DNA from: Tetranychus cinnabarinus
Lineage: Eukaryota > Arthropoda > Arachnida > Trombidiformes > Tetranychidae
Length of the DNA: 64,000 bases
Assembly: GCA_022266195.1 (NCBI GenBank)
Contig: WHVY01000001.1
Location: 17,918,001 to 17,982,000 of the forward strand
Reading direction: 5' to 3'
The position numbers and the translations under genes are program-made. The first letter of the stretch is position 1; each line of letters begins with the position of its first letter. Shown here piece by piece: positions 1 to 15,800 of the stretch. The notes under the pieces were generated by a model, which saw nothing but the letters and a program-made list of their open reading frames with translations, was not told where the DNA came from and did not search any database.

Positions 1-812
1 ACAAAACAAAAAAATTTTAGAAACATTTGTATTCAGAAAAGTTGATTTCAAACGATTGAGCAAATGTTAACAAATGATATTAAAAATAGATTTACAGGTT
101 TCATCAGAAAAGTGATGATTATTGAGTTAACTTTTAACCGAAATTGCTATTAAATTGTAGGAAATTTTGTTATACGAAATTCATAATTTCATGTAAATTC
201 TCATCGATTCTGTAAAAAGGTTGAAAACCTCGATATTTTATGATATTAGTTGTAATTTATTTGCATTTCAATTGGTTTGATTTCAATGTTTTCATTCAAA
301 GCAAAAGTTTCTTTGAGTTTTTTATTTTAATATTTCAATTTGTAAACATTTCTCAACATTTCAACTTGGATGAACAATTAGATGATTTTGTTGATTAATT
401 AGAATCACTTTATCATTGATTGTGATTTGTTCAAGGTTTACTGTTGGTCAGGTTTCACCTCAGAAAGGGTTGAATTGGAAATGAAAATAATCTCAATTGA
501 CAGGTCAATTATAGTTTTGATCAACATTACTTTGATATGAAATAATTTATAATATATTTGGCTTTCCTTCACGTAAATCATTTTATTTAACCAAATAATT
601 ATTCTTCTTTTCTCTTCTTTCTTCTTCTTCTTCATCTTCATGATCGCTTACTCTTTACCTTTTCCACTCTGTTCTTGATCTTGTTGAACATTTTCATTCC
701 TGGCTCATGATCTTCTGTATGCACAAACACACAATGATAAAAAACATGACCCAAAACTTGGCCAATGGTCACTTGATTCCATCCTGTTACTTGTCAAAAT
801 TGTCAACCACAG
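1..812. other. Non-coding sequence upstream of first recognised cadherin exon
   Basis: AT-rich sequence with no recognisable protein. It is most likely intron of the cadherin gene, because the exon that follows starts in mid-repeat. A CTT-rich pyrimidine run lies near 604-636. The acceptor for the first exon is taken as the AG at 811-812. Confidence 0.5.
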
Positions 813-3800
813 ACGGAACTGTTTGGACATTGGCTAAATTGGATTTCGAGGATAAACAATTTTACAATATTACGGTTGTTGCCTATGACAAGGGAAACCC
901 ATCATTGAGTTCAACAGCCAAACTTTGGGTTACCGTAGCTGATACTCGTGATGCTGTTCCCGATTTCCCTAAAGCTATTTACACTCTTGAGGTGGCTGAA
1001 AATGCCAAAGTTGGTGACACTGTTTTTAATTTGAATGCTGGTGAAGGACCTTTCAAGTATAGTCTATTAAGTGAGTGGTCAGCTTATGTAACCCTGTCAT
1101 TTCAATGTCACTTTTCTCTATCCTTTTCTTCCCCTTCTTTCAACATTGTCTAATTTTCATTCCTTTTCTTTCCAATCATTAGATGCTAATCAAGTTGATA
1201 CATTTACCGTAGACGAATCAACGGGCCGAGTTAAATTGGCCAAACCATTGGACAGTGTTCAACGTAACCATTACAGTTTAATGGTTAAAGCTGAAGATGA
1301 CAGTGAACCTCCCAAGTTTGATACAGCAGAGGTAAAGCCAACATTTAAAAAGCAAAAAGCATTTATTGATTTTAAATGTAAAAAACTCAGAATTAGTTAA
1401 ATTATTGATTCTGACAATTTACGAGACTTTCATCTAAAATTGATAACAAAATATCTCTTCGACTGTGACTAGAAAAGGTTCACTTTTTTCAATTTAAAAC
1501 GAAAATTTACTCCAATCGAATTTTTTCTTAGAGCAAAAAAGCATTGATTTCAACTTGAGCTTTGATTGTTAAATTTTCACCATTAATTCATGAACTGATC
1601 AGTTGGCGAAAGCACATCCATATTGACCAGATATTTTCATTCTCATATCTTTTATTTTGAGTTCATTTTTAGGTTTAAACCAGAAGAATGAAAAATCTGT
1701 ATTTTTTGGATTTCCAGTGTTTGTCAAGATTAATTGGGAAAAATTTAGCCACTGTTAACAAGCAATTAAATCTCAATCTCAACGGACTCCTATCATTGTC
1801 AGTTTGAGTGTTGAAAAGATTGATGCACTTTAATTTAGACTAAATTAATTGACCTCAAAAGATTAAACTGTTTAACTGATAATTTAATGGATAAAGCAAT
1901 TTATCCCTCAATAATCAAGTTAACAAATAGAATGAAAAAGATGCAGAAAAATAACAAAAATCAATGAAACCATTGAATCCATTGAATCCATACTTGAAAA
2001 CGATAAAAAATCATTTCCATCAACAGTGAAAATTAGTTGAAAAAATTGATCAATTGTTAGACAATGTTTCCCTGTAAACATGATTTCCATCTCAATATTT
2101 AACACTCAACTATCGATGATTAACCATAATAATGATCGTCATTGGATGGTGAAAGGCTCAAGACATGAACTCTATTCATTATCCTTCAGGGAGTTTACAG
2201 AACTGAAGCATTAGGAAATCTCTTTTTTTTTTATTTTCATTTCTTTCTCTTTCATTTTGCCTGTTAATAGAAATCTTTTTTTCATTACTTGCTTGATAGG
2301 GACAATTTGATACCTAATCTTAATTAAGTTAACTGAGTAGGAGCTTAGCTTTTCCTTGTTAGTTTATTTACCTTAACCATCATCAACATCAACAACAACA
2401 TGAACACTTTGCTCATCCTCATCATGTTCAATGACCTCTCACCATCTTCAATCTTATTTCATTGCAAATGGAAACATTTTCACTCTAATCATTATTTGAT
2501 AATGAAGACAATTATTTTTCCTCTTTTGTTTTTTATCATTAATGATCTTTGTCCCATCAAAGCCTGCAAGCAAAATGAGACAAAAATTGATCGCTTCATC
2601 AAGAGTCTCACCTCAACATTAAACCTTTCAATTTACTTCTTAATCAGATTGGTCTTGAAAAGTTGAAGGGAAAATGTTGAGATGAATATTAACCTTGACT
2701 TTGAAATTTTCACTCAACATGAAAACTCAGAGTCTAGAGTTTTTTTATATTTTCATTGTATGAAATCATTTTCAACCTTCAGCATCCTTTGACTGATCAA
2801 CTTGCGCATTAATTAATCTTTCAACTCTTTTCATTTTCCTAATCTTATTTTAATGTTTCATCTTTTTTATACTTTTCATTGTTTGTTAATCAGCTTAAAT
2901 AATTGCTTAATTGCCATTTTTCCCTTTCATTATTTCGCCTCATCTTTTGTCTTCATTTTGACATTTTCATTTCAAGTTCACTGATCTCTTCCCTCAATCC
3001 TCTTCATCCATCTTTTTTATCCTTGCTCATCACTTTTCACAGTTTGCTTCATTATGAGCTTGATAAAGATGATGTTACTCATTGAAATTGATGAAGCACA
3101 GCTAATCATTAAAGTTAATTTAAATCAATTAAAGTTGAATCCAACTTGAAAAGAATTTCTTTTAACCCCAAACATTTTTCTCTTTTTCCTCTTAGATTAA
3201 CATTCTCATTGGAACTGGTCAAGGAGTCAGATTGTTCCCCAAAAGATTGTACAAAATATCAGTAATGGAAAATCAAAAGTCACCTCTAGACCTGATTGAC
3301 CTCAACTCGACCGACGAACTGGCACATCGACCAGTCCATTACGCTATAGTAGGCACTGATTACGATGGATTATTTGACATTGAACCAAAGACTGGTTTAC
3401 TTCGAGTAACTCGTCCCTTTGACAGGGAATCTCGTGACTTGTACAACATTAAAATCAAAGCCGAAAACTTGGGACACCATCGAGCTGGTAGAGCCATTCC
3501 AAGCTCATCCCAATCCTCATCTCCGTCTAAGTCAACCCTCAACGATCCATTTGATTATCATCTTGCTTTCGATGAGACTTTAGTCCAAGTTTCAGTTGAC
3601 GACGAAAACGACAATTCACCAATCTTCACCAATCGAGGTAAACCCGCTGTCGCCGCAATCCCACTAGAAGCTGCCTTTGGTTATCAAGTAATCAAATTAA
3701 CGGTAAATAGCAAAAAGCATTTCAAATGAAAAACTAAAAATAAATGCAAAAACAAATACTTTGACTCAATCCTTAACAAAATTAATGGTTAAACCTTTCA

Positions 3801-6800
3801 AAGTGAATGTTCATTTTTCAAGTTGAATTTCATTGATCTGAAGACAACATTTATCAACCATTTTAGAGACAAAAGTTTGATTCATTTCAATCGATTGGAC
3901 ATTAACACACCTTTATGCACAATTGTACACAAATATGGTAAAATGAAAGGAAAGAGAAAAATGTTGACCAAAGTCCATCCATCAAATTAATGGACAAAAA
4001 TAGCTCAACACTGTCTTGAATGTCAAGGTATACATTAGTTAAAAATGATAATCAAGTCTGACCAAAGGCCAATGTCCATTTAATTTGCCTTCAACTTGAA
4101 TTGGTTAATAATCCATGAAAAGGTTTAATGAGTAAAGAAGAAAAAAAAATTGTTTTCTTCAATTGAATGGAATTTCAAGAAATTCTGTTTATTCACCATT
4201 CAACTAATAACTTAAGTTGAAAAATATTATCAAAAAGATATTGAAGAAAAGTCGAAAAAAAGAAATGTTTACATTTTCTTATTTGAAAAGTTCTGCAAGA
4301 AAAGTTGTGTTTACAAAATATCAACACAATGAATTGAGATGAATAAAATGTAATGACAAGAAAAATTCCATGTTTTTTCATGGGAAAATCCAAATTCTAT
4401 TCAAAGATTGTAGAATAATAGATTTCACTTTATATTCAGTTGATTATTAGAAGCGTTATTATTTATATTTGGATTACATTCAACTCCAGTTTGAACCTAA
4501 AAAAGAAGCAAAATCAATGATAACATATTTTTTGATTTATCATGAATATTCTGTGGTCCATTGGCTCTGATTGATTGAGCTATATTGAATTTTAAATCTG
4601 CATGTTAATGTACATGGAAGGTCTAGTTTAACGATTGTCGACTAGAATAAAATGTATGGCAAAAAGAGTTCAATTTATTTATTTGTATTACAGGGAAATG
4701 ATGTTGAAGAAAAGTTCAAAATCACAAGTTGTTCATCATCAGAATCGCTTATATTGCTGCTGACATTGAACTTGAAATTGACCATAAAAAAGGTTCATCT
4801 AAAAATACATGTTTAAAAGCAAGTCATCATTTTTTACTCTTTTTACCATCAAAGTGATAGTCAATTGCAGGGAAGAATTGAGATAAAAATTGAACTTTTC
4901 ATTGACAACCATTCAACACTCATCATTTTGATTTACTTGATTGTCTTAAAAATCAACTTCTCCTCAGACTGACATTCATCTTGTTCATATTTGAGTTCAT
5001 TACTCGAAGTCTTTCAACTTGAATGTTGCGAGTTTGAAGAATCATTTTGCATTTGAAATTAGGATTTTTCACTTTAATGGTCGCTCTGAGGATTTAAATT
5101 GCGATTTTAATGGAAATTTCATCAACAGATTTGCTCGTTTTGTTTGTTTTTTCAAGTTCATTTTTTATCTCTTTTTAGTTCGAATTCATTTGACACTGAA
5201 TTTTCCGCTTTTCTTGTTTTCATTTTTAATCTTTTAATCTCTCATTAAACTCGATGTCTGGTTCCATCTAAAAGTTCATTAATCATTGAGATATTTTGCA
5301 TTATTGTGACAGTTGATTGCATTCTGATAAGATGCTATTCAACCTGTGAGTTTTGCGTCATGATTTGCAATCAGTTTACATTTTCATGTTTACCTAATTG
5401 AAGTGTAAAGGAAAAGTTCAGAAATCTTTCACATTTTCACAGATGTGTGTTTCTCCAAAATCAATATTCAAATGTTATTTATTTATGGTGATAAATTTAA
5501 ACTTAATTTTTTGTTGCCTCTTCACAGGATTACAATTTTATTATTTTTTAATGTCAAATAGCATCATTTTATCATCATTTCACATGTAAATAGTTTTTGA
5601 AACCATCAATGAATAAGAGGAAGGAATGCCTTGCAGCTGAATAGCAACATTTTCATTTCAAGTAATAACATTTTTTTCACGTTACATGAATGATGATGTT
5701 TTTCTCGAGTTTTTTGACCTGGAAATAGATGAGAAACTTTTCTCAGCATTTAATCAAAGTTAATCAAAGATGGAAAACTGTAAGGAAGAAATTGAGTGAA
5801 ACAAGATCAACAATCAATCGTAACAAAAATTCAAAATTCATTGAATTCATTGAACAAAGTTATTAATAGATGATAATTAAGTCTTTACTTGATGTAATGA
5901 GTTTCAGTAAAGTCAACGATCTTCACAAGAAATGGACAGATTGACGTTGTTTCACTATGAATAATTGTCGAACAGATCTTCTGAAGATTTTCAGGGAAAT
6001 AAAATCGAAAATTTCTCTCAAATAAAGTCCAAGTATCAGCACCGTTTGAAAAGATAGGGATTGATATACTTCCGTTCAAGTTTGCTTTAGTAATGGAATA
6101 CGATACATGAGGATGAATCTCTTATCATCTAAAAACCAATAGAATGATGAATAGAGTGAAACGAACAATTTGTCAAATGTTGAATCATTATTGTCAAGAA
6201 ACTTCACTGGACTCAGATTTTACCATTGCTGAATTTCGCCTACAATACTTCTGATACGTCAATCAGCACCTTTTGATAAGATATGAATTGATATATTACA
6301 ACCACACTGACAATAGCTACAGTTTGCTTTAGTAATGAAATTGGATATCGATTAAAGTCATGAAATGCTTAATCCGAATTTGTAAATCTTTAAGTCGAAC
6401 GGAAGTAAATTCAAATTTGATCGATCTTTTTAATCGCAAAATGAAGTTTTCCTTCTGAAGCTGAAAAATTCATGAATTACTTAAGATGACTTGAGAGGCT
6501 AAGATACAGTCTTTTTCAAAGGGAAAGGACTGCATTTCCTTGCATAAGGTTTGCTGCCAAAGAGACATCATTGTGGCGACTGATTACTTAACTCAGAGAT
6601 GAAAGCAATGGTTGGACGAGATGCTCTTAAAACTCATTTGTTTCATTGTTTGTCCCTCGAGAGTGAATTTGCATCAAAATTTGACAATTAAAAGGTCATT
6701 AAATGGATTGACGTAAATTTTTCAGGACAAAAGTTAACTGTAAATGAAACATTTTCCGTATTATCTTTGCTCAGACAAGGTGTTTAACGTTGCCATTTTA

Positions 6801-9800
6801 ATTTATTAATAATGTTTACTTCATTAATTTATAGTTACAGTTATGATAATAATGCCAATGACATTGTAACAACGTAGGAGTTTCCAATGGTTTTTGGTCT
6901 TCCCTTTCATCTTGCTCATCATTTTTTTTCCTCCTCTTTTCACTCTTTTTCATCCTCATCATTACAGAGTTTGCCTTTTTTCCTCTTCTTGTTGAGCTTG
7001 TTTATCAATGAAGAGAGAGAGAGAGATTGACTGCTGTGAATCTCGACAACTGAACTGATCTTTTTCATCTTGCATCCCTTGTCATCTTCCTCCTCAGATG
7101 AACAGATTCTCATCTTTCTTTCCTCCCTGTTGAACCAAAAATGAACATGTTTTCATTGTCTCATCAGGCCAATGATCTCACAATGATTATCATCCAATGT
7201 GTATAATGATTAATCCAATTGCATTTGATTTCCTTCATTTCGTTTGTTTAACTTGTTTTCCTTGTCAATAGCTTTAAATTGTCCTTCCCTGATTATCCTT
7301 CAACCATAATCAAATGCCAGTTCCTCCTCTTCATCTTACATCATTCCGTTCATCCCTTTCATTATCATTCCTCATCATAATGTAAGGTGATCTTGAATAA
7401 TTTTATTTTCGTCATCCATTGAAATTGAACAGAAAAAAATGCTTTTATTGTTTCACTCAACATTTGTATCGTAAAATGATGAAACATTGAAATCCATTCC
7501 TTTTTCGTCTATTTTAAGATTCAGATTGAATAATACGATTAACCTTTTTTTTCCTTATTTATATTACAATAAGATGAAAAGTTATCATTGAATATTATTT
7601 TTCCTTACCTCATATTATGTTACAATTTATTCATATTAATCAAGATCATCATTTTGCTTGCATTAAATTATCAAGTGATATCGTCACCTTTGAGCTTCAA
7701 GTTGCTTCCTCTTGGAATCATGTAAATGGAAATTTCGACTAATGAATTGTTCAGGAATCTCATTCTTTTCCTCAATGGTTCATAGCATATAATTGTCACT
7801 TTCCGGTTAGTGTTTTGGCATCATGGTTGGTTGATGTTCAAAGCGACAAGAGAGTGAATTCAGTGAATCACAATTGTGAACAATGAGAATAAGAATAATG
7901 GAAAGATGGCGAAGCTGAAGACAGCAAAATGTTGAATCACTTTGGTCACAAAATGATGAATCGTTTTTGGTAAAATTGAGCATCTTTTTTTCTCTCTCTC
8001 TTTCCTCATCATCTACTCATTTTACTCTAAACATGATAAAGCATGGTGATGATGAACGAAGAGAAAAAAGGCTTTGATGGGCAGAAAAAAAAGTAAAAAC
8101 CATTATCAAATTAGGGGTCAAAAACAATTGATGGTTTCTTTTCCTTCGCCAAGTTGTAATACGAGTCAAAGTATTGTGTTTACAGTATCGGTACAAATGT
8201 ACAAACGACAAACAAAAACATTTTTTTTTCTTACTCTTGACCTTTTTTTTGTTCCATTCATTCAATCGCTTTTTTACAGGCAACTGATGCAGACACTGGA
8301 GTCAACTCGGCGATACGTTATGAGATATTGGCTCGAGGTGATGATGCTTCCTCCAAGTTTTATATTGATCCTGTTACTGGAGTTGTCCGGTCAATGGTTT
8401 CCTTTGCTCTTGAAGGAGGAAAGCTCTTTGGCTTTGATGTTAAAGCAACAGACAGGGAAGGAAGTGAAACGGGCAACTCGGCTGTTACCAATGTTTTTGT
8501 AAGTTGATCAACCTAACAACTTTGAGATCAGTTAAGATAAAAAATGTTAAGCTAACGAAGCTGAAAACTGAACTCTTCAGTTCGAGTCATCGAGATGAGT
8601 TGACGAGCAATCAACTCTTCACTTATAAAGATAATTCAGATCGAAAAAACTTTCACTATTCAATGGAAGCTTTATGGTGAAACTACATCAGAATGAAATC
8701 AACTATTCAAGATTCTTGTTACAATAAGTATGCAAAATAAGACGATAGCGATCATTAAAATTGAACCAAATGATTGGAGTTTTATGATTTCTACAGAATC
8801 TGGAATGGACTGCAAACTTTAAATGTTGATGAAAATTTAGCGACTTCAAGTTGCTTGTAATAATCTGATTGAAGACCAGCAGATTATTGAACTGTAATGA
8901 TAAACACCATAAAGGAACAGAAAGAGTATTAATAATGGTACATTAGGTAGATTAATTTATAACACTGAGAATCCATTGAACTTGATTTTGTTTTCTTGCT
9001 GACGACCAACAGAAAGCAAACAGAGAAACAGTGTTTAGTAAGTGAGAACAGTAATTTACCTAATTACAATAGTGATTACAATTAAAAGGTCATTAACGGT
9101 TAGGAGTAAAAAGACAGGGAAGGAAGAAGATGAGAGACAAAGAGAAATGAGAAAAGATGGTTGCAAATGATTATCATGATTATCATGAAGCAATGAATGA
9201 AACAAAAGAAAAGGCAACACCAAGAATAGGGATAAATGTTTATGTTTACTCTAATCTTGTCCAAGAGTTGATCTTTATTACTTTATTGTGTTTTTGTTCC
9301 CTTAAAAAGATTCAATGTCCAGTCAACCTTTAACTGTCCGGTCATTCCATTGATTAACCTTGACAATAAGCAACTTGTGTCTTCCCTTGTCTTCATCAAC
9401 ATCTTCAAGGTCCATTTAAAGAGATAAATCTAGAGATAAATAGGGAAACATGGAACATGAGAAATGATGAAAAGGTTGATGAAAACATAGATGACAATGA
9501 TGAACAGTCGATACAATAATGGACTAAACCTGAAGAGTAAAACTTTGCACTTTTATTTGCCCAAAATTTTCCACTAAATTATCTTGCAACCACTTTGTTC
9601 CTAATGTCCTAGTATTTACACTAAAGACTAATTTTAAGCTCAACAAAAGCAAAGATCACTGAACTTTTTCGCACTTTCCTGTTATTAATATCATCACTCC
9701 CTTCATGATGATATCAGAGTAAAAAGTAATGAATAAATTTAGGTGTTGAAACAAAAAACCTTTTTTTATCGTGTTTACTCTTGTATACTTTTGTTCAACA

Positions 9801-12800
9801 TTTGCCCAAAATTACAGCGAATGAAGTTAATCAAGTTATGGATGAACAAAGGATGAGGATTAAGTTTTTAAGCTGATAATTGATTGCTTTATCCTAATAA
9901 CTGAACAGATTACATCAACTGAACTTCAATCATTATTCTGGTTCCATTTATATTGATTATTAATATTGTGATACATTTAGCTTTTATTGTTATTGTTCAT
10001 TTAGAGATAAACAAATATCAACTCATTTCAATATAACTAAATAATCTGCTCATATTAATATTAATGTCTTAATGTAACATTTTATTGCTACCAATATTTG
10101 GGTTTAATCAACTCAATTGTTGGATATTGCATGGTTCGTTATTCATTGTTACATGATTTCCATGCTAATCTGGTTGTACTTTCCATTCTAATCAACATAC
10201 TTTCTTCTCTTAAAAGGTTTATGTTTTACCGGAAACTCGGATGGTCCTGTTTGTGGCCGATTCAGAGCCAATAATGGTTGAAAGGAAAACTGGTGAAGTT
10301 TTAGGATTCCTAAGCAATGTGACTGGATATAATGTTAAAATGGCTAAACTTGAACCTCACATGGAAGGTGAAGTTCAAGAAGCTCATTCAACGGATCTTT
10401 TCCTTTACGCTGTTAACCCTGAAACAAACGATATTGTTGATACAGATACACTTTTAGAGTAAGTAAAGTCTGGTTGAAACATTGCTTTACAAATTAACTC
10501 TGCTTTCAGTCAATAGATTGAGAGTTGAGCTTTTTGGTCGAAATTTTCTTTAAACAATTTAACTCACTTCGAAATGAATGAATCAGTAAAAAGCAAACAA
10601 TTAAGAATAGAAAGAACCACTGATAGAATGAAAAAAATCGTATGTTAATAAGATAATAATAATTGAAAAGGTGATCAAAGTAAAACTCATCTTGATGTAA
10701 GCGAATGGTCCTGATCAAGGTTTCAAAGAATCTGATTCCAATATAAACCAAACCATGAATTGATTTGATAACAAATGATTCCTTCTCAGAATGTTTATTA
10801 GAATCAAATTGAGTTTAAATCAACTTGCAGAAAACTTTTTAAAGCAAATTAAAGCGATGAGCTGTTGACAAAAAGGTTTTTACCAGTTTTGGTTATAATG
10901 CAAATAACCTGGTGTTGCATCAGATCAAAAACCTTTTATGATAATATCAGGTTAAACAATATTTGTCACTTCTTTAAAGTGAATTTTATCATGAAAGCCT
11001 CATTGATGAAAGCAATTTACGTTACATTAGCGTTTCTTGACACAAACATAATGCAAAATAGACCAATTCAAGTTGTAGTCAGAGTTTGGTTAAGTAAAAA
11101 ACTGGACATTTCCCATTGAACCCAATATTATAACTGAATCGCTTTTATGGATTGAGAGGCAAAATTGATGCTAATTGCAAATCAATTGATTTAATCTATT
11201 TTGTTGCTTCTCATCAAATTGAACAATCAATCTGACCGGATCTAAATTAGTGGCGAAAAACTATGAGAATTGAATGACGACAATATGTTGATAATGATGA
11301 TGATTATTACCATTTTTAGTCAATAAAGTGATTCTTATTTTCTGCTTATGATTCACTCAATTTTGGCCTCTTTTCATTTTCAAAGCTTAGGATTGAGTCA
11401 ATCTCATAATTATAATCATTATTGGGGAATAATAATGTTCACAGAGAAGAGACATACAAATATCTTCTGAACGCCCAATTCAATCCATAAATCTTATTAT
11501 CATTATCCATTAATCATGTGTGATGAAGAGAAAGAAAAGTAGAAAAGTAGAAAAAAATTAATAACTTTAATTCATATTGGATTGAATGAAACCTTGAAAA
11601 TTGGAAAAGCCAATGTACTTTACAAGATAATGACTCAACTAATTACGTTTCTCTTCTTCTTCTTCTTCTTCTTCTTACAGAGCATTTCGTGAAAAGTCTC
11701 ATTCAATTGTCGATAATCTTCGTTCATTTAAAATCAGACGCATTCAGGGAGTTACAGTGCAAGAAAAAATCAGTCACATGGGTGCAACTGAAATAGCAAT
11801 TATCGCATTATCAAGTGTAATCTTTTTAGGTACAATTTTAGCCATTGCATTGCTATGTTCATCATGCAAAGAAAGGTAAGTCAAACTTTGAAAAACTCTG
11901 GCAAATGAATCAAAATTTTCTTCGAAAACATTTCAAGACAAAAACCAAAACTAGGCCAAGTTATTTAAAAAGCAACTTGAAATGTTGTTTTGTTTTGTCT
12001 TCACCCAAATCTGGTAACACACAATAACGTATGAAAGCGTTCAAGAGGTTGAATGTTGGTTGAAATGAAAGTGTAAAATTATATCATTTTTGAGGTGAAA
12101 AATTGCTCCTTTCAATGTTTCAACTTTGCTATTGAATCAAAACAAGGAACAAGATTGAAAAAGGCTGAGAAGTTATAAATTATCGAGATTCAAGAATATG
12201 ATATTTGATTTTCCAAGTTTTGTTGAGTTCATCTTTTGAGATGTGATACTTTCAACTGTTTTGGGCTATTGAGATGGTTTTTGAATAGTTGAAGTTTACT
12301 GATGACCAAAGTGTAACCTTATTTATCTTGACTTATTGATCTTGAGATTGATCTAAAGATGACAAGTGCCATTTATTACTATTATTGTTTCAACCAATTT
12401 CAATCTTGACAAACTTTTCTTCTCTCCGAAAGTTCCAATCTTGAAGAAAGTTTATTTTTCATATTGCATCCATTTAATAAATGGGATAAAGGAAGACGAA
12501 ATATATATATTATACTTATGATCCGATGATAATAAGCAACACAAATAACTAGGTTAAACTGTGTTCATATCATGATAACTTTCATCTTGATTCTTTGAAT
12601 AATTTTTTCTTCTTTCATCAGAAACAACAACAACTGAAACTTATTGTTCACAAGGAATAACTCAATATCTCAAAAATATTGTTACTTCACTTTTTATAGC
12701 AACTACTAAAGTTAAACTCCATGTTATTATGAATATAAAAATGTCCATGTTTCTAGTCTCATTGAGCTTCATTTCGAGCATTCGATAGGAATCTTAATTT

Positions 12801-15800
12801 GAGATGAAAAAGTAAATCAGTTTAGATTGAAATCGTTTCAAAGTGAATTGAACTTTGCACATTCAAAGACCATTTCGAGTTAAGAATAAAAGCTTCAAAG
12901 TTTCAATCTCAGTTTACGTTCATTCGCAATATGCATTGACTTTACCTTCAGCACAAGCAAATATCATAACAGTTCAGTTTGAATATCATTTAGTCGACAA
13001 CTTTGGTTCTAAACTTGAATTTACAAACCTTCGAAACTTAAAGATATTTCACTTTCTCAAATTATTGTAAGAATGAGAATAAAGGGAATCCAACAGAAAT
13101 TGTTGATACAATTCGATATAAGTGATTTAAATAGTATTAATCAGTCAATATTAACCAAGATAGTTCTCGGTTCGGCGATGAAAATTTCCAAATATTGTTA
13201 TTATTGCATCGAAAACTGATTTTGCTTTAATTTACTTTTTCAGTTTGTATTTACAGTGAATCTATTTTTGCACATTGAGCTTCTAAGTGTATTAGTTGAA
13301 GTTTGCTGCATTTGCATTTGCAGCAACTTTCATTGAATGTTCATTGAAAGAGCAAATTTTCCCTTCTGAACTTGAAATCTTTGCATTAAACCTACTGAAA
13401 CTATCCATCTTGATTATACAATAAATTTAACTCATGCAAACCTTTAGAGAAAAGTTAATAATTTTGATTGTTTCCAAAAGATGAAAATGTTAAATTTGAC
13501 TTTTCTGTTAATTAAAATTTCTTTTCATTGATCAATGTCGACCAAATCATTTCATTAAACAAGCTTGAACATTGCAAGTTTAACATTGTTTATTGTTGAT
13601 TATTGCCATTGTTTTATTACCCATTGTTGTACAGAGGAAAAGTTAATTAATCAATTTTGGACAATTTTTTCTCCTTCCATCGATTAAAGACAGTTGAAGA
13701 GCATTAGCCTTTTAGATTGATAATGATTGCTAGAGTATAATAACATAAGGCAATCATTAAGTTTAAAATGCTATAAAACACACAATCAGGAGAATCCCAA
13801 AAATATCATTACAAATGCCATGAAAGAGCACTTTTCACTTTTCGATTTCTTTTGGTTCAGCCTTTCGTCTTTTCAACTTTCATTTATCATTTGTCTTAAC
13901 CATCGAAATGTAATTTAATTGCTAAACATGTTAATTTGTTTTTTCATCAAAATCTTTTTCGACTTTTTTTTCATCCAGAAAACTCCGTAAGGAACATAAA
14001 GCATGGGAACAACAGCGATTGTACAGCATTAAAAATCCATTGATGTCCAAATGTATAAGTAATCCTTATGGAACCCGAGGACTTCCTAATGGACACAGTA
14101 CATCAACCTATTCAACGGGAGATGGAATAGGGTAAGACAATTAATCTCTTTCGAAGGACAAAAAATCGAAAATTTTCATTTTCACTTTTTCTCTCCATTT
14201 CCATTCAATCCTCTCATCATTAATCTTTTATGGACTCATCAAAATACATCATTTTCCTCATGTCGCTTTCATTCCCTTTTCATTTCAAGTTTTTTGTTTT
14301 CCATCACTTTTTGTCTTCTCTTTTACATTATTACTTATCATCATCAACTGATGTTCAGTTACACCTTCAATAATATACTAAACCACTTGAGAAATTTAGA
14401 CTTTTTGTTGCCATGTTCAGTGATGTTGGTTCAAGGGTTGATAACTGTTAGGCTGGAAAATTTCTCATCGACCAGATTAAGAATCAAAATTAATCTCTTC
14501 TTTTCCTCTATTCCAATCCTTTAGTAATCTTGTTCAGACTCAACATTGAAAAGTTTACTTCTCCACTTTTCAAATTGATTCTGCAATGGTTCAAGATTTA
14601 TCTCAATAACATGAAATGTTGATGAAAGTTTCCATTTATTCTGATCAACTTGGCAACTCTTTCAGCTTTTACAAGCTTCACTCAATAGTCTATAATTGAT
14701 TGCGAACAGTTTATAAGACTTCGAAGTTTCGTACTTTGACCGTCTTGGATAAATCACTTTATTGTCAAGTTATTTAGACTCGCAATCTTCACGACCTGAA
14801 GACATTAATGGTCGAACTGAACAAAGTACCGAAAGATGCGAAAAAACATAAACAAAAGTGATTTCAACCAAACTGTTTAAGAACACAAAAATTTTCACTT
14901 TTCTTTAATTCATTTATATTCAGATTTCCCTTTTAGATCGTCAGACTCAGAAATTTCATCCGTTCTCTTTGAACCTTTCAACAGAAAGTTAACAAAAATT
15001 TAGTCGAAATTTATCTGAATATTGAACATTTCAATCTTTATTCTTCTGTCAAAGTTGAGTAATTTTGGACTGTAAAGTGTTGACGATAAAAACATGAGAA
15101 AATATGAATTGAAACCTTATTATTATCATTATCATTTTGATCATTCAAGTTATCCAGTTATTATTAACTTATCATGTACCAAATAAGCTCACTTTTAGTC
15201 GAGTTGCAAGTTTAGATCAATAAGGTAAAAAAAGGCAAACCATTCAAGTTGAAATGAAAAGTCTAACAGTTACCAGACAATCTTTACCAGTTGACGAGCA
15301 AAGCTAAAATTATAAACCAAATTATAGCCTTTAACAATTTAAAGTCTAGCAATTTTATAACCAACAATTATAATTCAATATTAACTAAAGGTAAAAGTTG
15401 AATTTTTGGGTCTTTTCAGTGAGAGTGAAAAAATCAATTTAAAGTTCAATTAACATTTGAATGTTGCATTTAATAGTTAAATCATTTGAAATGGGTTCAC
15501 AAATTATGTATCAACTAAGGTTAATCCAATTAAATTAAATTACATTTCCTTTGCTAATTTGTTGACAATGTTTAGGACAAAGCGAACAGGGAAAAAGGTT
15601 TGAAAGGCCAACAAACTGTTCTGATGGCGTTATCATGTAGTCTTGGCTGATTGAAAACTCTGCAGGATTCCTTCAAGTTCATGATGGTGTTCAGTGTTAC
15701 AATGTGTTGCTAGAAAATCTGTTGAAAAAAATAGGTTCATTTTTTGTTCTTCTTCTTCTTCATGTTCATCCATTTGAAGTTGCAATACATTAATGTGTAA

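Noticed and set aside
8074..8502. 142-residue plus-strand frame over the fourth cadherin exon
   Set aside because: It reads the exon in the wrong frame; the correct frame gives ATDADTG...TDREGS and matches both neighbouring exon phases.
12855..13070. 71-residue frame in a cadherin intron
   Set aside because: No ATG, no partner exon, no recognisable family.
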